Shown: positions 53,949 through 62,619, numbered from the stretch's first letter. The stretch is DNA of 64,000 nucleotides from Flavobacterium flavigenum (GCF_027111255.2 NZ_CP114285.2:1426001-1490000); one strand, 5' to 3'. Notes: generated from the letters alone by a model not told the origin. A program made the numbers and translations.

Positions 53949-55118
53949 TTAAAACTCTGAATCTTCCTCTTCTGCAGCTTTAGTTTTAACAGGGGGTGCT
54001 ACTGCAGGTTTCTTTACAGCCGGATCAGTTGTGGTTCTTTGAGCGGCCGGATCAGCTTCTGATTTGTAAACAGGAGCTTCCTCTACAACAGGTTTCACTT
54101 TAGGTATGATCGGATAATAAATTTCAGTTATTAGCTTAGAAGAACTTTTAACATCTAATTTACCCGCTGTTAGAATTTCAAGATGCGACCAGCTTAAATC
54201 CGGAACAAGTTTTTCTTTATTAATGAAAGCTGTCGTTTTTGAAATTGCTTCATTAGTATGCAAATAATCCCCTTTTAAAGTAGTTTTTACTGCATCAAAA
54301 CTGTTTAATTTTCCAGCCAGAATATCGCTTCCCGCACTTGTCGAAATTTCTTTATTTATTGGTAAACAGATTGAAATTTTCGCCAGATTCGTTTTTGTAT
54401 CATAAGTATGATAAATAATAAAAGGCTTTCCGCTTGTATATAAATTATTTGTTTTGCTAAACTCTATTAATTTTGGAATAACAATCCTTGCATTTTTATT
54501 TACCTTCTGAATTTCGCTTGTAAAAGTCTGTTTTATATAGAAACTTTCTGTTTTTTTCACAACGCCATTTACTTTTATGGCATAAGTTTTAGTTTCATAA
54601 TCCAGATTCTTATCAATATTAACAAGCGTTTTTTCATACATGGTTCCTATAATTTTATCAGAACCGCCATTTAAAACAGTGTAAATTTTAAATAAAAAAC
54701 TCATTTCACCTTTTGCTTTCCAGGTAACTTTTGTTTTCCCGTTAAGAGTATCCTTAAAAATCCAATTTACATCTGCATCTGTGCCATCAAAACTGATTTT
54801 CTGATGAATACTCTCCCCTTCTTTTACCTGCAATGTTATTCCGGTTCCTTTTCCTTCGCTGTTTTCCCATGAAAATGAAGCTCCGTTTCCAACCGTTTTT
54901 TCCGGAAATGACATTTTTATTGACGGATCTTCAACAGCCCATGATTCAAAATCTTCAAAATTCCTAAAATCATTTACATAATGATACACTGTTGCTCTGG
55001 GTGAATTAATCACCTTACTTCTCTCAACTGTAAAAAAACCTTTTTGAGTAGCTACAAAAACAGTTAGAGCAATAAAACTTAACAATAATAGAAGAAAAAG
55101 ATATTTTAGAATTTTCAT
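53949..55118 (-). CDS. SRPBCC-family protein fused to a GyrI-like domain, membrane-anchored
   Basis: The 389-residue protein has an N-terminal membrane anchor (about 5-25, LFLLLLLSFIALTVFVATQ), a polyketide-cyclase/SRPBCC-type lipid-binding domain (about 30-165, INSPRATVYHYVNDF) and a second domain (about 190-335) that resembles GyrI/effector-binding proteins. A Pro/Ala/Lys-rich tail (about 345-389) ends EEEDSEF. It probably binds a hydrophobic ligand outside the cytoplasm. Function unknown. Confidence 0.8.
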   Translation of the reverse strand: MKILKYLFLLLLLSFIALTVFVATQKGFFTVERSKVINSPRATVYHYVNDFRNFEDFESWAVEDPSIKMSFPEKTVGNGASFSWENSEGKGTGITLQVKEGESIHQKISFDGTDADVNWIFKDTLNGKTKVTWKAKGEMSFLFKIYTVLNGGSDKIIGTMYEKTLVNIDKNLDYETKTYAIKVNGVVKKTESFYIKQTFTSEIQKVNKNARIVIPKLIEFSKTNNLYTSGKPFIIYHTYDTKTNLAKISICLPINKEISTSAGSDILAGKLNSFDAVKTTLKGDYLHTNEAISKTTAFINKEKLVPDLSWSHLEILTAGKLDVKSSSKLITEIYYPIIPKVKPVVEEAPVYKSEADPAAQRTTTDPAVKKPAVAPPVKTKAAEEEDSEF

Positions 55119-55254
55119 TGTGTAGGCTGTTTGGTGTCGTAAAGTTATAAATTTATTACTGTGTTATGAATAACAAAAAAAATAAAAACGATTCTTTTTA
55201 TTATATCCCATCAAAACATATAACAAACGATTTTTAAAAGTTTAAAGTATAATC

Positions 55255-55443
55255 TTATCTTTTAAAAAAGAATTTGATTAAAAACAAAATAACGATAAAA
55301 AGCAGAAAACCAATTAACACCTTATAATTTCCTTTGTAGAAAATTTTGTGTAAGGCAAGATCTTTTCGATAAGCAAAAATCATTACGATTACAAATGCAA
55401 TAAAAAAACAGACTGCGAATATTAATTGTCCCTGACTAAACAT
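55255..55443 (-). CDS. Small membrane protein, 62 aa
   Basis: Not recognised. Two hydrophobic spans (about 7-24, IFAVCFFIAFVIVMIF, and about 42-58, VLIGFLLFIVILFLIKF) with a positive loop between (YRKDLALHKIFYKGNYK), and C-terminal KFFFKR, predict both ends in the cytoplasm or a hairpin. Supported by a -7 box at 55463-55470. Confidence 0.7.
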   Translation of the reverse strand: MFSQGQLIFAVCFFIAFVIVMIFAYRKDLALHKIFYKGNYKVLIGFLLFIVILFLIKFFFKR

Positions 55444-55462
55444 AGTTGAAAATTATTTTTGA

Positions 55463-55470
55463 CAAATTTA
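55463..55470 (-). promoter_or_regulatory. -7 box for the 62-aa membrane protein
   Basis: The minus strand reads TAAATTTG, 20 bases before ATG 55443. Confidence 0.5.
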
Positions 55471-55525
55471 GAGAATTGTATATGAATTGTTGCTAATTTG
55501 CCGATCCAATTAATAAAATAAAAAA

Positions 55526-55906
55526 ATGAAAAAACAGCTTGATGCAGTAACCGAATTTCATACCGCTTTTAAAATAGGCCACAGCCAGACTCCTATTGCC
55601 GACATTGGAGAAACTAAAAAATTACTTCGTTATAATTTAATGAAAGAAGAAAATGAAGAATATCTCGAAGCTGTACAAAATAATGATTTGGTAGAAATTG
55701 CTGATGCTCTTGGAGATATGATGTATATTTTATGCGGCACCATTATCGAACACGGATTACAGGATAAAATAGAAGCTGTTTTTGATGAAATCCAACGCAG
55801 CAATATGAGTAAACTAGGCGAAGACGGACAGCCAATTTATCGTGAAGACGGAAAAGTAATGAAGGGACCGGCTTATTTTAAACCTGATTTTTCAAAACTT
55901 TTATAA
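55526..55906 (+). CDS. MazG-like/PRA-PH nucleoside phosphate pyrophosphohydrolase
   Basis: The 126-residue all-alpha NTP pyrophosphatase has the MazG-type motif EENEEYLEA followed by EIADALGDMMYI, the four acidic residues that bind magnesium. Relatives remove pyrophosphate from aberrant NTPs or hydrolyse phosphoribosyl-ATP. Its natural downstream terminator is now interrupted by the IS. Confidence 0.88.
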   Translation: MKKQLDAVTEFHTAFKIGHSQTPIADIGETKKLLRYNLMKEENEEYLEAVQNNDLVEIADALGDMMYILCGTIIEHGLQDKIEAVFDEIQRSNMSKLGEDGQPIYREDGKVMKGPAYFKPDFSKLL

Positions 55907-55962
55907 AAAACATAAACCCGACAATCAATAGACTGCACCCAAAAGTTTAGACAAATTTATAA

Positions 55963-56796
55963 TTAATTTTGATAATGATGAGCTCGATATTGTATCGGGC
56001 TCATTTTGTTTAAATTTGACTTGATTCTTTCTCTATTGTAATAGATAATATAATTTTCGATATCTTGTTTTAATTGACTTATAGAACTGTACTTTTTAAG
56101 GTAAAACAATTCGGATTTTAATATCCCGAAGAAGTTTTCTATAATCGCATTATCCAGACAATTCCCTTTTCTGGACATACTCTGTACGATTCCTTTTTTT
56201 TTCAATAAATGCTGGTATTGTTTCATTTGGTATTGCCAGCCTTGATCAGAATGTAAGGTCAAATTAGTATTGTTTGGTATTTTCTTAAATGCTTTTTTTA
56301 ACATCACGACCACTTGACTAAATACGGGTCGTTCCGCTAGCTCATAACTGATAATTTCTTGGTTGAATAAGTCTATAATAGGCGATAAATATAGTTTTTT
56401 TCCTGATACATTAAACTCGGTTATGTCGGTTGCCCATTTTTTATTTGGAGCTTCTGATTTAAAATTGCGTTCCAAAATATTAGGTGCGATTTTGCCCTGT
56501 TCCCCTTTATATGATTTATATTTCTTTATTCTAATAATGCTTTTTAGCCCTAATAGCTTCATCAATCTGAAAACTGTTTTATGATTGATAGTTATCCCTT
56601 TATTGTTCAATTCGTCGGTAATTCTTCTATAGCCATAACGACCTTTGTGCTTGTGATAAATGGATTTTATAAATTCTTTTATGATTTGATACTTATCCAC
56701 AGATTTGTTTTGTTTTTCATAGTAGTAAAAACTGCTACGTGCCATATTAGTACGATTCAAAAGTAAATCTAAATCATATAAATGCCTTAATTCCAT
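55963..56796 (-). CDS. IS3 family transposase OrfB (DDE integrase)
   Basis: The 277-residue protein has an N-terminal HTH_21-like region (about 20-75) and an rve-type catalytic core: first Asp in KWATDITEF, second in LHSDQGWQY, and the glutamate in NAIIENFFGILKSE, giving the DDE triad. It begins at an ATG overlapping the OrfA stop by one base (TAATG). An OrfAB fusion by frameshift is usual in IS3; a run AAAAAG lies near the OrfA end but no perfect slippery heptamer was found. Confidence 0.92.
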   Translation of the reverse strand: MELRHLYDLDLLLNRTNMARSSFYYYEKQNKSVDKYQIIKEFIKSIYHKHKGRYGYRRITDELNNKGITINHKTVFRLMKLLGLKSIIRIKKYKSYKGEQGKIAPNILERNFKSEAPNKKWATDITEFNVSGKKLYLSPIIDLFNQEIISYELAERPVFSQVVVMLKKAFKKIPNNTNLTLHSDQGWQYQMKQYQHLLKKKGIVQSMSRKGNCLDNAIIENFFGILKSELFYLKKYSSISQLKQDIENYIIYYNRERIKSNLNKMSPIQYRAHHYQN

Positions 56797-57323
56797 TATG
56801 GCTTGCGCTTTTTGGCTGCTTCTTCGGCTTGAATTAAGGCTTGTAGCTTTTTTAGCAAATCGTTCTCACAGCGCAGGGCTTCAATTTCCAAGAGAAGTTC
56901 TTCTTCCCTGGATAATGGCTTGTCTGATTTGCGTTTTTTACGTTTGAAATTGCTCATAGATTTGGGCCTGCCTTTGGGTTTTGGTTGTAATGCTTCAACT
57001 CCAAAGTTAGCAAAATCTTTTTGCCATTTTAACAGAATAGATGCATCGGCAATATTAAACTTCACCGAGGTCTCGCGTAAGGAAAGTGATTCTTTTTTAA
57101 TGGCTTTTAGAACCTTTAACTTAAAATCAACCGTATAATTATGATTCCTTCTAGGTAATAAGCCGTCTTTGCCGTATGCTTTATAAAAAGCTACCCATTT
57201 ACGGATATTGGACTCGTCCAAACCCTTCAATCTTGAAACATACACGTTCGAATAATGTTTCTTTAAAACTAATTCTACACATTCTAACTTAAATGCATAA
57301 TTGAATTTTACTTTTCTGTTCAT
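56796..57323 (-). CDS. IS3 family transposase OrfA (DNA-binding)
   Basis: The 175-residue protein has two helix-turn-helix units (about 10-55, SRLKGLDESNIRKWVAFYKA, and about 65-105, LSLRETSVKFNIADASILLK) and a C-terminal leucine-rich coiled coil (SREEELLLEIEALRCENDLL), the IS150-type arrangement for binding the terminal repeats and dimerising. Confidence 0.92.
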   Translation of the reverse strand: MNRKVKFNYAFKLECVELVLKKHYSNVYVSRLKGLDESNIRKWVAFYKAYGKDGLLPRRNHNYTVDFKLKVLKAIKKESLSLRETSVKFNIADASILLKWQKDFANFGVEALQPKPKGRPKSMSNFKRKKRKSDKPLSREEELLLEIEALRCENDLLKKLQALIQAEEAAKKRKP

Positions 57324-57406
57324 AAAAAATGCCCCAAATAGTGTCTAACTTTTTGGGGCATGTTCACAAAATGTCGGGTTTATTTTTATAAAAATCTTCT
57401 TTTACA

Positions 57407-58477
57407 CTATTGAACTTTTACAGTCCAGCCAAAAGTATCTTCTGCAAGTTTATTTTGAAGATTCGTCAATTTTTCTTTTAATAGAGAAGCATATGAATTC
57501 TCAACTGGAGTCATTTCATAGTAAACATCCTGATAAGAGAATCCTTTAATAACACTTACAACAGCAGCAGTTCCTGCTCCAAAAATCTCTTTCAAAGAAC
57601 CATTCTTAGCTGCTTCAACCAGCTCTGAAACAATAACAGGACGAACTTCAACATTCAAGCCTTCTTTTTCAGCCATAGCAATTAAACTTTTTCTGGTAAT
57701 ACCATCCAAAATTCTTTCACTTGTAGGTGCAGTCAACAATGTATCGTTAATCCTAAAGAATACATTCATTGTACCGGCCTCTTCCAATTTAGTATGTGTT
57801 GCATCATCGGTCCAGATTACCTGTTGAAAACCATCTTTGTTGGCAAGATTGGTTGGATAAAACTGAGCAGCATAATTTCCTGCCGCTTTTGCAGCACCAA
57901 TTCCACCATTAGCGGCTCTACTGTAATGCTCTGCAATGATCACTTTTACTTCGCCGGCATAATACGATTTTGCAGGAGAAAGCAAAATCATAAATTTATA
58001 TTCGTCAGATGGATTAGCCACAACTCCCGGACCTGTAGCAATCATAAAAGGACGAATGTACATACTGCTTCCGTTTCCTCTCTGAATCCAGTCTTTATCA
58101 ATTTTCAATAATTCATTCAGACCATCCATAAAAACAGATTCAGGTACTTCCGGCATTGCCATACGCACCGCTGAATTGTTAAAACGCTTGTAGTTTTCAT
58201 CAGGTCTGAACAACCAAACATCATTATTTTCATCTTTATAAGCTTTCATTCCTTCAAAAATTGCCTGACCGTAATGAAAGACTTTAGAAGACGGATCCAT
58301 TAAAATAGGAGCATACGGCTTAATGACCGGTGTTTGCCATTCCCCATTTTTAAAATCACATTCAAATAAATGGTCTGTAAATACAGCACCAAAGCTTAAG
58401 TTTTCAAAGTCTACACTACTAATTTTAGAAGAAGTGGCTTTTCTGATTTCAATTTTGCTTGCTTGAGTTGCACTCAT
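57407..58477 (-). CDS. ilvE: Branched-chain amino acid aminotransferase
   Basis: The 356-residue class IV PLP enzyme transfers amino groups to and from branched-chain 2-oxo acids. The PLP-lysine region is AKAAGNYAAQF, and the substrate and phosphate contacts are in EEAGTMNVFF and LDGITRKSL. The length and FHYGQAIFEGMKAY near the N-terminus are typical of the IlvE group. Its terminator is split by the IS. A -7 box lies at 58562-58569. Confidence 0.95.
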   Translation of the reverse strand: MSATQASKIEIRKATSSKISSVDFENLSFGAVFTDHLFECDFKNGEWQTPVIKPYAPILMDPSSKVFHYGQAIFEGMKAYKDENNDVWLFRPDENYKRFNNSAVRMAMPEVPESVFMDGLNELLKIDKDWIQRGNGSSMYIRPFMIATGPGVVANPSDEYKFMILLSPAKSYYAGEVKVIIAEHYSRAANGGIGAAKAAGNYAAQFYPTNLANKDGFQQVIWTDDATHTKLEEAGTMNVFFRINDTLLTAPTSERILDGITRKSLIAMAEKEGLNVEVRPVIVSELVEAAKNGSLKEIFGAGTAAVVSVIKGFSYQDVYYEMTPVENSYASLLKEKLTNLQNKLAEDTFGWTVKVQ

Positions 58478-58561
58478 AATAATGTAAGTTTTACTTAATT
58501 TTTATCACCAAAGAAGCATTCTTAAAGTGATAATTTGATATAAAATAGAATTTATTGAATG

Positions 58562-58569
58562 CAAAATTA
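58562..58569 (-). promoter_or_regulatory. -7 box for ilvE
   Basis: The minus strand reads TAATTTTG, about 85 bases before ATG 58477, leaving a leader long enough for control. Confidence 0.45.
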
Positions 58570-58724
58570 AGTAAAAATATATAATTTACTTGCTAAAAAA
58601 CCATTAATTCCCTCATTTAACTGCGATTTATTTATCTTGTAATAAACTTAAAATTTTAACTGGTTTTTATAAAGAATTTATGAAAAAAGCTTAATTTTTT
58701 AAGGCTTTACGCATTTGTTTTAAG

Positions 58725-58732
58725 TAAATTTG
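58725..58732 (+). promoter_or_regulatory. -7 box for mnmD
   Basis: TAAATTTG, an exact match, 51 bases before ATG 58784. Confidence 0.5.
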
Positions 58733-58783
58733 GCATAAAACATATTGTTTAGTTCAAAAATCGAATAATAAATTCAGGATGTA

Positions 58784-59464
58784 ATGAAAAGAGAAATTAT
58801 TAAAACCCTAGATGGCTCAACCACAATTCATTTACAGGAATGGGACGAATGTTATCATTCGAAACATGGCGCTATTCAGGAGGCTAAACATGTTTTTATA
58901 AAGAACGGTCTGAACCTGTTTGAAGGCAAACCGGTAAGTATCCTGGAAATTGGTTTTGGAACAGGCTTAAATGCTTTTATAACTTTTCTTGAAGCAAATA
59001 AACAACTGCAAACTATTGACTATACCGGTGTAGAGGCCTATCCCGTTGATTCCGTAGAAGTTTTGGCTATGAATTATGTTTCAGAATTAGAAGCCGATTC
59101 TTTTGAAGATATTTTTAAAAAGATGCATGATTGCGAGTGGAACCAGAAAAACAACATCACTGCTGATTTTTCATTAACGAAAAGAAAACAATTTTTTCAT
59201 GAAATCGACGATTTTGAAACTTTTGATTTAATTTACTTTGATGCCTTTGGTTACAGAGTACAGCCTGAATTGTGGAGTACCGAAATTTTTCAGAAAATGT
59301 ACAACAGTTTAAAACCAAATGGTGTTTTAGTTACTTATGCTGCCCGCGGAGTTGTTAAAAGAAGTATGATAGAAGTCGGATTTACAGTTGAAAAATTAGC
59401 AGGCCCTCCTGGAAAAAGAGAAATGTTTAGAGCTGTAAAACAATTCACACAATCTTATTTGTAA
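58784..59464 (+). CDS. mnmD: tRNA 5-methylaminomethyl-2-thiouridine methyltransferase, MnmD
   Basis: The 226-residue SAM-dependent methyltransferase is of the DUF752/MnmC-N type without the oxidase half, which is the MnmD form. It shows the SAM motif ILEIGFGTGLNAFI (about 50-63), the acidic IYFDAFGYRVQPELW and the DUF752 ending YAARGVVKRSMIEVGF / GPPGKREMFRA. It methylates the wobble uridine side chain in tRNAs for Lys, Glu and Gln. No MnmC-like oxidase is adjacent. Confidence 0.9.
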   Translation: MKREIIKTLDGSTTIHLQEWDECYHSKHGAIQEAKHVFIKNGLNLFEGKPVSILEIGFGTGLNAFITFLEANKQLQTIDYTGVEAYPVDSVEVLAMNYVSELEADSFEDIFKKMHDCEWNQKNNITADFSLTKRKQFFHEIDDFETFDLIYFDAFGYRVQPELWSTEIFQKMYNSLKPNGVLVTYAARGVVKRSMIEVGFTVEKLAGPPGKREMFRAVKQFTQSYL

Positions 59465-59615
59465 TAAATCTAAATTGATTTATATTCAGTAAGAAAACGT
59501 ATTCGCTCTTAATATTTTAAAAAAAATAAGTTAAAAATATCTTTTATATATGATATTTGTTTAAATTTGGCTCAAGTTTAAAAATAGAGATAACCCCCCA
59601 AAATCTTATTTTATT

Positions 59616-59813
59616 ATGTCAAAAATGATGTTTGATTACACGAAATCAATACTCGAAAGAGTGAGTTTCGACCCGGTGCTTTTTTGTAAAGAATTAGAAA
59701 AAGCTATCAAAACACTGTTACCTTACGAAATGGAACAATTACAAGAATGGTTATTACACTTCATCGTCGAAAAACCAGAATTAAAAGAATGTTTACTATT
59801 AGTTAAAGTATAA
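59616..59813 (+). CDS. Small conserved-looking protein, 65 aa
   Basis: Not recognised. The short all-helical ORF (MSKMMFDYTKSILERVSFDP, then EKAIKTLLPYEMEQLQEWL) has leucine-rich, protein-like composition and its own intrinsic terminator at 59820. It is preceded by an AT-rich region of about 150 bases. No signal peptide or membrane span. Function unknown. Confidence 0.7.
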   Translation: MSKMMFDYTKSILERVSFDPVLFCKELEKAIKTLLPYEMEQLQEWLLHFIVEKPELKECLLLVKV

Positions 59814-59819
59814 AAAACG

Positions 59820-59852
59820 AAAGACTGTCTAAAAATGACAGTCTTTTTTTTT
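59820..59852 (+). terminator. Terminator of the 65-aa gene
   Basis: A perfect stem AAAGACTGTC / GACAGTCTTT followed by a T-run. Confidence 0.9.
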
Positions 59853-59959
59853 TGCAACAGTGTTTTGATTTCGTTTTTAAAATGACTCCCAATATATTTG
59901 GGAATGGATTTGTTTTCTTAAAAATCAGGCAACAAGTATCGAAAATTTATTACACAAAA

Positions 59960-59985
59960 AAAGCCCTGAATTTCTTCAAGGCTTT
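59960..59985 (-). terminator. Terminator of tRNA-His
   Basis: The stem AAAGCC-TGAA / TTCA-GGCTTT (one mismatch) then a T-run on the minus strand, ten bases beyond the tRNA 3' end. Confidence 0.8.
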
Positions 59986-59994
59986 AAATTTCTG

Positions 59995-60069
59995 GGTGGC
60001 TGACCGGGTTCGAACCGGCGACCCGCGGCACCACAAACCGCTACTCTAACCAACTGAGCTACAACCACC
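59995..60069 (-). tRNA. tRNA-His (anticodon GTG)
   Basis: The minus strand folds into a cloverleaf. The 7-bp acceptor stem GTGGTTG / CAGCCAC is preceded by the extra G (-1) and followed by C73 that are diagnostic of histidine tRNA. The D-arm is GCTCAGTTGGTTAGAGT, the anticodon loop TTGTGGT (GTG) and the T-arm GGTTCGAACC. CCA is not encoded. A full promoter lies upstream. Confidence 0.95.
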
Positions 60070-60098
60070 ATTTAACCAGCATTTCTGCTTAGCGAGTG

Positions 60099-60128
60099 CA
60101 AATATATAACAAAGGTTTACTTCTACAA
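60099..60128 (-). promoter_or_regulatory. Complete Bacteroidota promoter of tRNA-His
   Basis: On the minus strand, TTG (60128-60126), a 19-base spacer, then TATATTTG (60106-60099), about 30 bases before the tRNA 5' end. Confidence 0.8.
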
Positions 60129-60156
60129 AGAAAAATTTAAAAAAAAATGCACCTTT

Positions 60157-60873
60157 TTATATCAAATCCTGTAAGCTACTGACAGCCAAACACCTTTCTA
60201 CAGTAAAACCTTCTGCAAAATCTTTATTAACCAGTCTTCCCAAATCCTGAGCCCTGTAATTTAAACTTTCCAGGAAATTTTTACTTGTAATAGGTGTTGC
60301 CGGCTCTTTAGAATCCGGATCATAAAATTGCGTTTTATACGCCAGGATTGCTTCTACTTTCTTTTCTTCAAATCCGGTAATATCTACAACAAAATCCGGC
60401 TCGATGTTTTTCCATTGAATATAATGATACACAACTTTCGGTCTCCAGGCTTCCTGTTTCTCTCCGTTTAACGAAGTTTCAATTTTCATTAATCCTGATA
60501 AAAAACAAGAGTCAGAAACCAATTTACTTCCCTTTCCGTGATCAATATGACGATCATCAATTGCGTTACATAAAACAATCTCAGGTTTATATTTGCGAAT
60601 CATTTTTATGACTTCTAACTGATGTTTTTCATCATTAGTAAAAAACCCATCCCTCATACGTAAATTTTCCCGCACTACAACTCCCAAAATTCCAGCTGCC
60701 GCTTTTGCTTCATAATCTCTGGTTTCTGCTGTACCACGAGTCCCTAACTCGCCACGTGTCAAATCAACAATACCTACTTTTTTACCAAGCGATACTTCTT
60801 TTAAAATGGTTCCCGCACAACCTAATTCCACATCATCCGGATGCGCCCCGAAGGCTAATATATCTAATTTCAT
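60157..60873 (-). CDS. bshB1: Bacillithiol biosynthesis deacetylase BshB1
   Basis: The 238-residue PIG-L/LmbE-type zinc deacetylase has metal-binding FGAHPDDVELGCAG near the N-terminus, the RGELGTRGTAETRDYEA segment typical of BshB1, and the second histidine region DRHIDHGKGS. It removes the acetyl group from GlcNAc-malate in bacillithiol synthesis, a low-molecular-weight thiol used by Bacteroidota. Other bsh genes are not in the window. Confidence 0.93.
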   Translation of the reverse strand: MKLDILAFGAHPDDVELGCAGTILKEVSLGKKVGIVDLTRGELGTRGTAETRDYEAKAAAGILGVVVRENLRMRDGFFTNDEKHQLEVIKMIRKYKPEIVLCNAIDDRHIDHGKGSKLVSDSCFLSGLMKIETSLNGEKQEAWRPKVVYHYIQWKNIEPDFVVDITGFEEKKVEAILAYKTQFYDPDSKEPATPITSKNFLESLNYRAQDLGRLVNKDFAEGFTVERCLAVSSLQDLI

Positions 60874-60979
60874 AATTTATCAAATTCAATGGCAAAAATC
60901 AATTACAATGGCAATTTCAAAATTCAAATTCAATGGCAATTTTGAAAACTAAAATTGATTTTTATCTATTCTCTTTCCT

Positions 60980-62062
60980 CTATTTTCTATTTTCTATTCT
61001 CAAAACTCTTTTCATCGTCATTGATTTATTGACGCTTTCCTCCCACTCTTTTTCAGGAATACTTTCTTTGGTTATTCCGCAGCCCATATACAAAATAGCT
61101 TTGTTGTTCTGAATCTGCATACTTCGTAAATTTACGAATAAATCAGAACTTGCATTGCCTTCTAAAAAACTGCTATTTAATTCTCCCAGGAAACCGGTAT
61201 AAAAAGTTCTGTCGTAATTTTCGTTTTCTAAAATAAATCCTTTTGCTTTTTTCTTTGGCAAACCACAGACTGCCGGTGTTGGATGTAAAGTATCAATTAC
61301 TTCCTCCAAAGTAGAATTATCTTTTAATACACCCGAAATATCCGTTTTAATATGCCAGATCGATCCTGCTTTGAGACTATAAGGTTCTGAAATCACAACC
61401 GAAGCTGCAAATTCCCGAAGTCGTTTCACTATAAAGTCGGTTACGTATTGTTGTTCGTCTTTCTCTTTTTGCTGCCAGAGAATTTCGGTTTCCAAATCTG
61501 CCTTCTGTGTTCCGGCCAGAGCTGTTGTTTCAAAAATATTTCCGTTTGCTTTCAGCAATTGTTCGGGAGTTGCTCCCATCCAAAGTCCATTTTTTGGATG
61601 AAAAAAACAATATGTAAAAGTAGTAGGATATAATTGCAACAAATGCTGGAATGTAGTTATAAAATCAAAATCTGCTAAATCTACAGCTTCACTTCTGGAT
61701 AATACTACTTTTTTGAATTCACCGTTTTTAATTGCTTCAATTCCTTTTGCAACTAAATCTTCATATTGCCTTTTCGCCTCAGGATTCAAATTCAGATCAT
61801 CAATTTCACCCCATTCTATTGTTGTTATTTCTTCATCTGCAATAATAATTTCAGACTCATTTTCCGGAATTAAAATCAATTGTTTTTCATCAAAAGAAGC
61901 AAAAACAAATCCTTTTTCGCTGTAATCTGAAACTTTATATAAAGTATCATTTCGCTGTAAAAACCCAATAAGATTTTTAGAATTTGGTTTTGAATAAATT
62001 ACAAAAGGTAAATTTTGATCTTTGTGTAATTTTATTTTAGAAAAGAAATTATTTATGCTCAT
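60980..62062 (-). CDS. menF: Isochorismate synthase (chorismate-binding)
   Basis: The 360-residue enzyme has the chorismate-binding fold in its C-terminal two thirds: KKVVLSRSEAVDL, FETTALAGTQKAD, TPAVCGLPKKKA and YTGFLGEL. It converts chorismate to isochorismate, the first step of menaquinone (or siderophore) synthesis. The thioesterase upstream overlaps its start by one base (TAATG), so both are in one operon; with the menE-like gene this supports the menaquinone role. Confidence 0.9.
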   Translation of the reverse strand: MSINNFFSKIKLHKDQNLPFVIYSKPNSKNLIGFLQRNDTLYKVSDYSEKGFVFASFDEKQLILIPENESEIIIADEEITTIEWGEIDDLNLNPEAKRQYEDLVAKGIEAIKNGEFKKVVLSRSEAVDLADFDFITTFQHLLQLYPTTFTYCFFHPKNGLWMGATPEQLLKANGNIFETTALAGTQKADLETEILWQQKEKDEQQYVTDFIVKRLREFAASVVISEPYSLKAGSIWHIKTDISGVLKDNSTLEEVIDTLHPTPAVCGLPKKKAKGFILENENYDRTFYTGFLGELNSSFLEGNASSDLFVNLRSMQIQNNKAILYMGCGITKESIPEKEWEESVNKSMTMKRVLRIENRK

Positions 62063-62493
62063 TATTCTACTTTCTTTTTCTCTAAAACAATATTCGTCAG
62101 TTTACAAAGCGAAATCAGATTTCCGGCTTCATCGGTAATTTTGATTTCCCAAAGATGAAGGCTTCTGCCTTTGTGGATTATTCTTGCTGTTCCAAAAACA
62201 ACTCCTTCCCGAATACTTTTTAAATGGTTTGCTGAAATTTCTATTCCGCGCACTTCCTGCTCTTTTGCATTAATAAAAAAATGAGAAGCAGCGCTGCCCA
62301 CACTTTCTGCCAGAGCAACCGAAGCTCCTCCATGCAGCAATCCCATAGGCTGATGAACAGAAGAATTAACAGGCATTTTGGCGGTCAAAAAATCTTCTCC
62401 GGCGTCAATATATTCTATTTTTAGCGTTTCCATCAAGGTGTTTTTCGAAAACTCATTGCAATATGCTAAAATCTGTTCTTTTGTATAATTCAT
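62062..62493 (-). CDS. PaaI/MenI-like hotdog thioesterase
   Basis: The predicted 143-residue hotdog-fold acyl-CoA thioesterase has signature QPMGLLHGGASVALAESVGS (catalytic Glu in ALAES). The ATG at 62493 is chosen (MNYTKEQILAYC); an upstream in-frame ATG would add a hydrophobic, non-family segment. Directly coupled to isochorismate synthase, so likely the DHNA-CoA thioesterase step of menaquinone synthesis. Confidence 0.88.
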   Translation of the reverse strand: MNYTKEQILAYCNEFSKNTLMETLKIEYIDAGEDFLTAKMPVNSSVHQPMGLLHGGASVALAESVGSAASHFFINAKEQEVRGIEISANHLKSIREGVVFGTARIIHKGRSLHLWEIKITDEAGNLISLCKLTNIVLEKKKVE

Positions 62494-62619
62494 TAAAATT
62501 AGCTTTAAAATCGTAAAATTAAATAAAAGATGATACACTATTTAGAAAATGCGATTCTAAAATTAAAAATCCCTTTTCGCATATCAGATTTTTGTTATTT
62601 TTACAGAAAAACAAATCAA

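Larger units (their letters stand above)
55929..57366 (-). mobile_element. IS3 family (IS150-like group) insertion sequence, 1438 bp
   Basis: Two overlapping transposase ORFs lie between imperfect terminal inverted repeats (left TAGACTGCACCCAAAAG..., right complement TGAACATGCCCCAAAA..., both followed by TTAGACA). The flanks show a 3-bp target duplication CAA (55926-55928 and 57367-57369), typical of IS3. Length and the double helix-turn-helix OrfA fit the IS150-type group. Both ORFs are intact, so the element may still be active. It sits in the loop of a terminator hairpin. Confidence 0.9.
55912..57383. terminator. Ancestral bidirectional terminator, split by the IS
   Basis: The arm ATAAACCCGACA (55912-55923) and its exact complement TGTCGGGTTTAT (57372-57383) flank the insertion. 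Removing the element and one CAA duplication leaves a perfect 12-bp stem with loop ATCAAAA, A-rich on the left and T-rich on the right, between the convergent MazG-like and ilvE genes. Confidence 0.85.
58478..58783. other. Divergent promoter region of ilvE and mnmD
   Basis: No gene. It holds two TAnnTTTG-type boxes: CAAAATTA at 58562-58569 (minus, ilvE) and TAAATTTG at 58725-58732 (plus, mnmD). Confidence 0.6.

Noticed and set aside
56796..56830. Programmed -1 frameshift site joining OrfA and OrfB
   Set aside because: AAAAAG is present near the OrfA end, but the base before it is C, so there is no perfect A-AAA-AAG heptamer; restart at the TAATG overlap is as likely.
55934..57360. Shorter IS boundaries beginning TGCACCC and ending GGGGCA
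   Set aside because: They give no target duplication; extending both ends by 5-6 bases yields matching CAA flanks and rebuilds the terminator.
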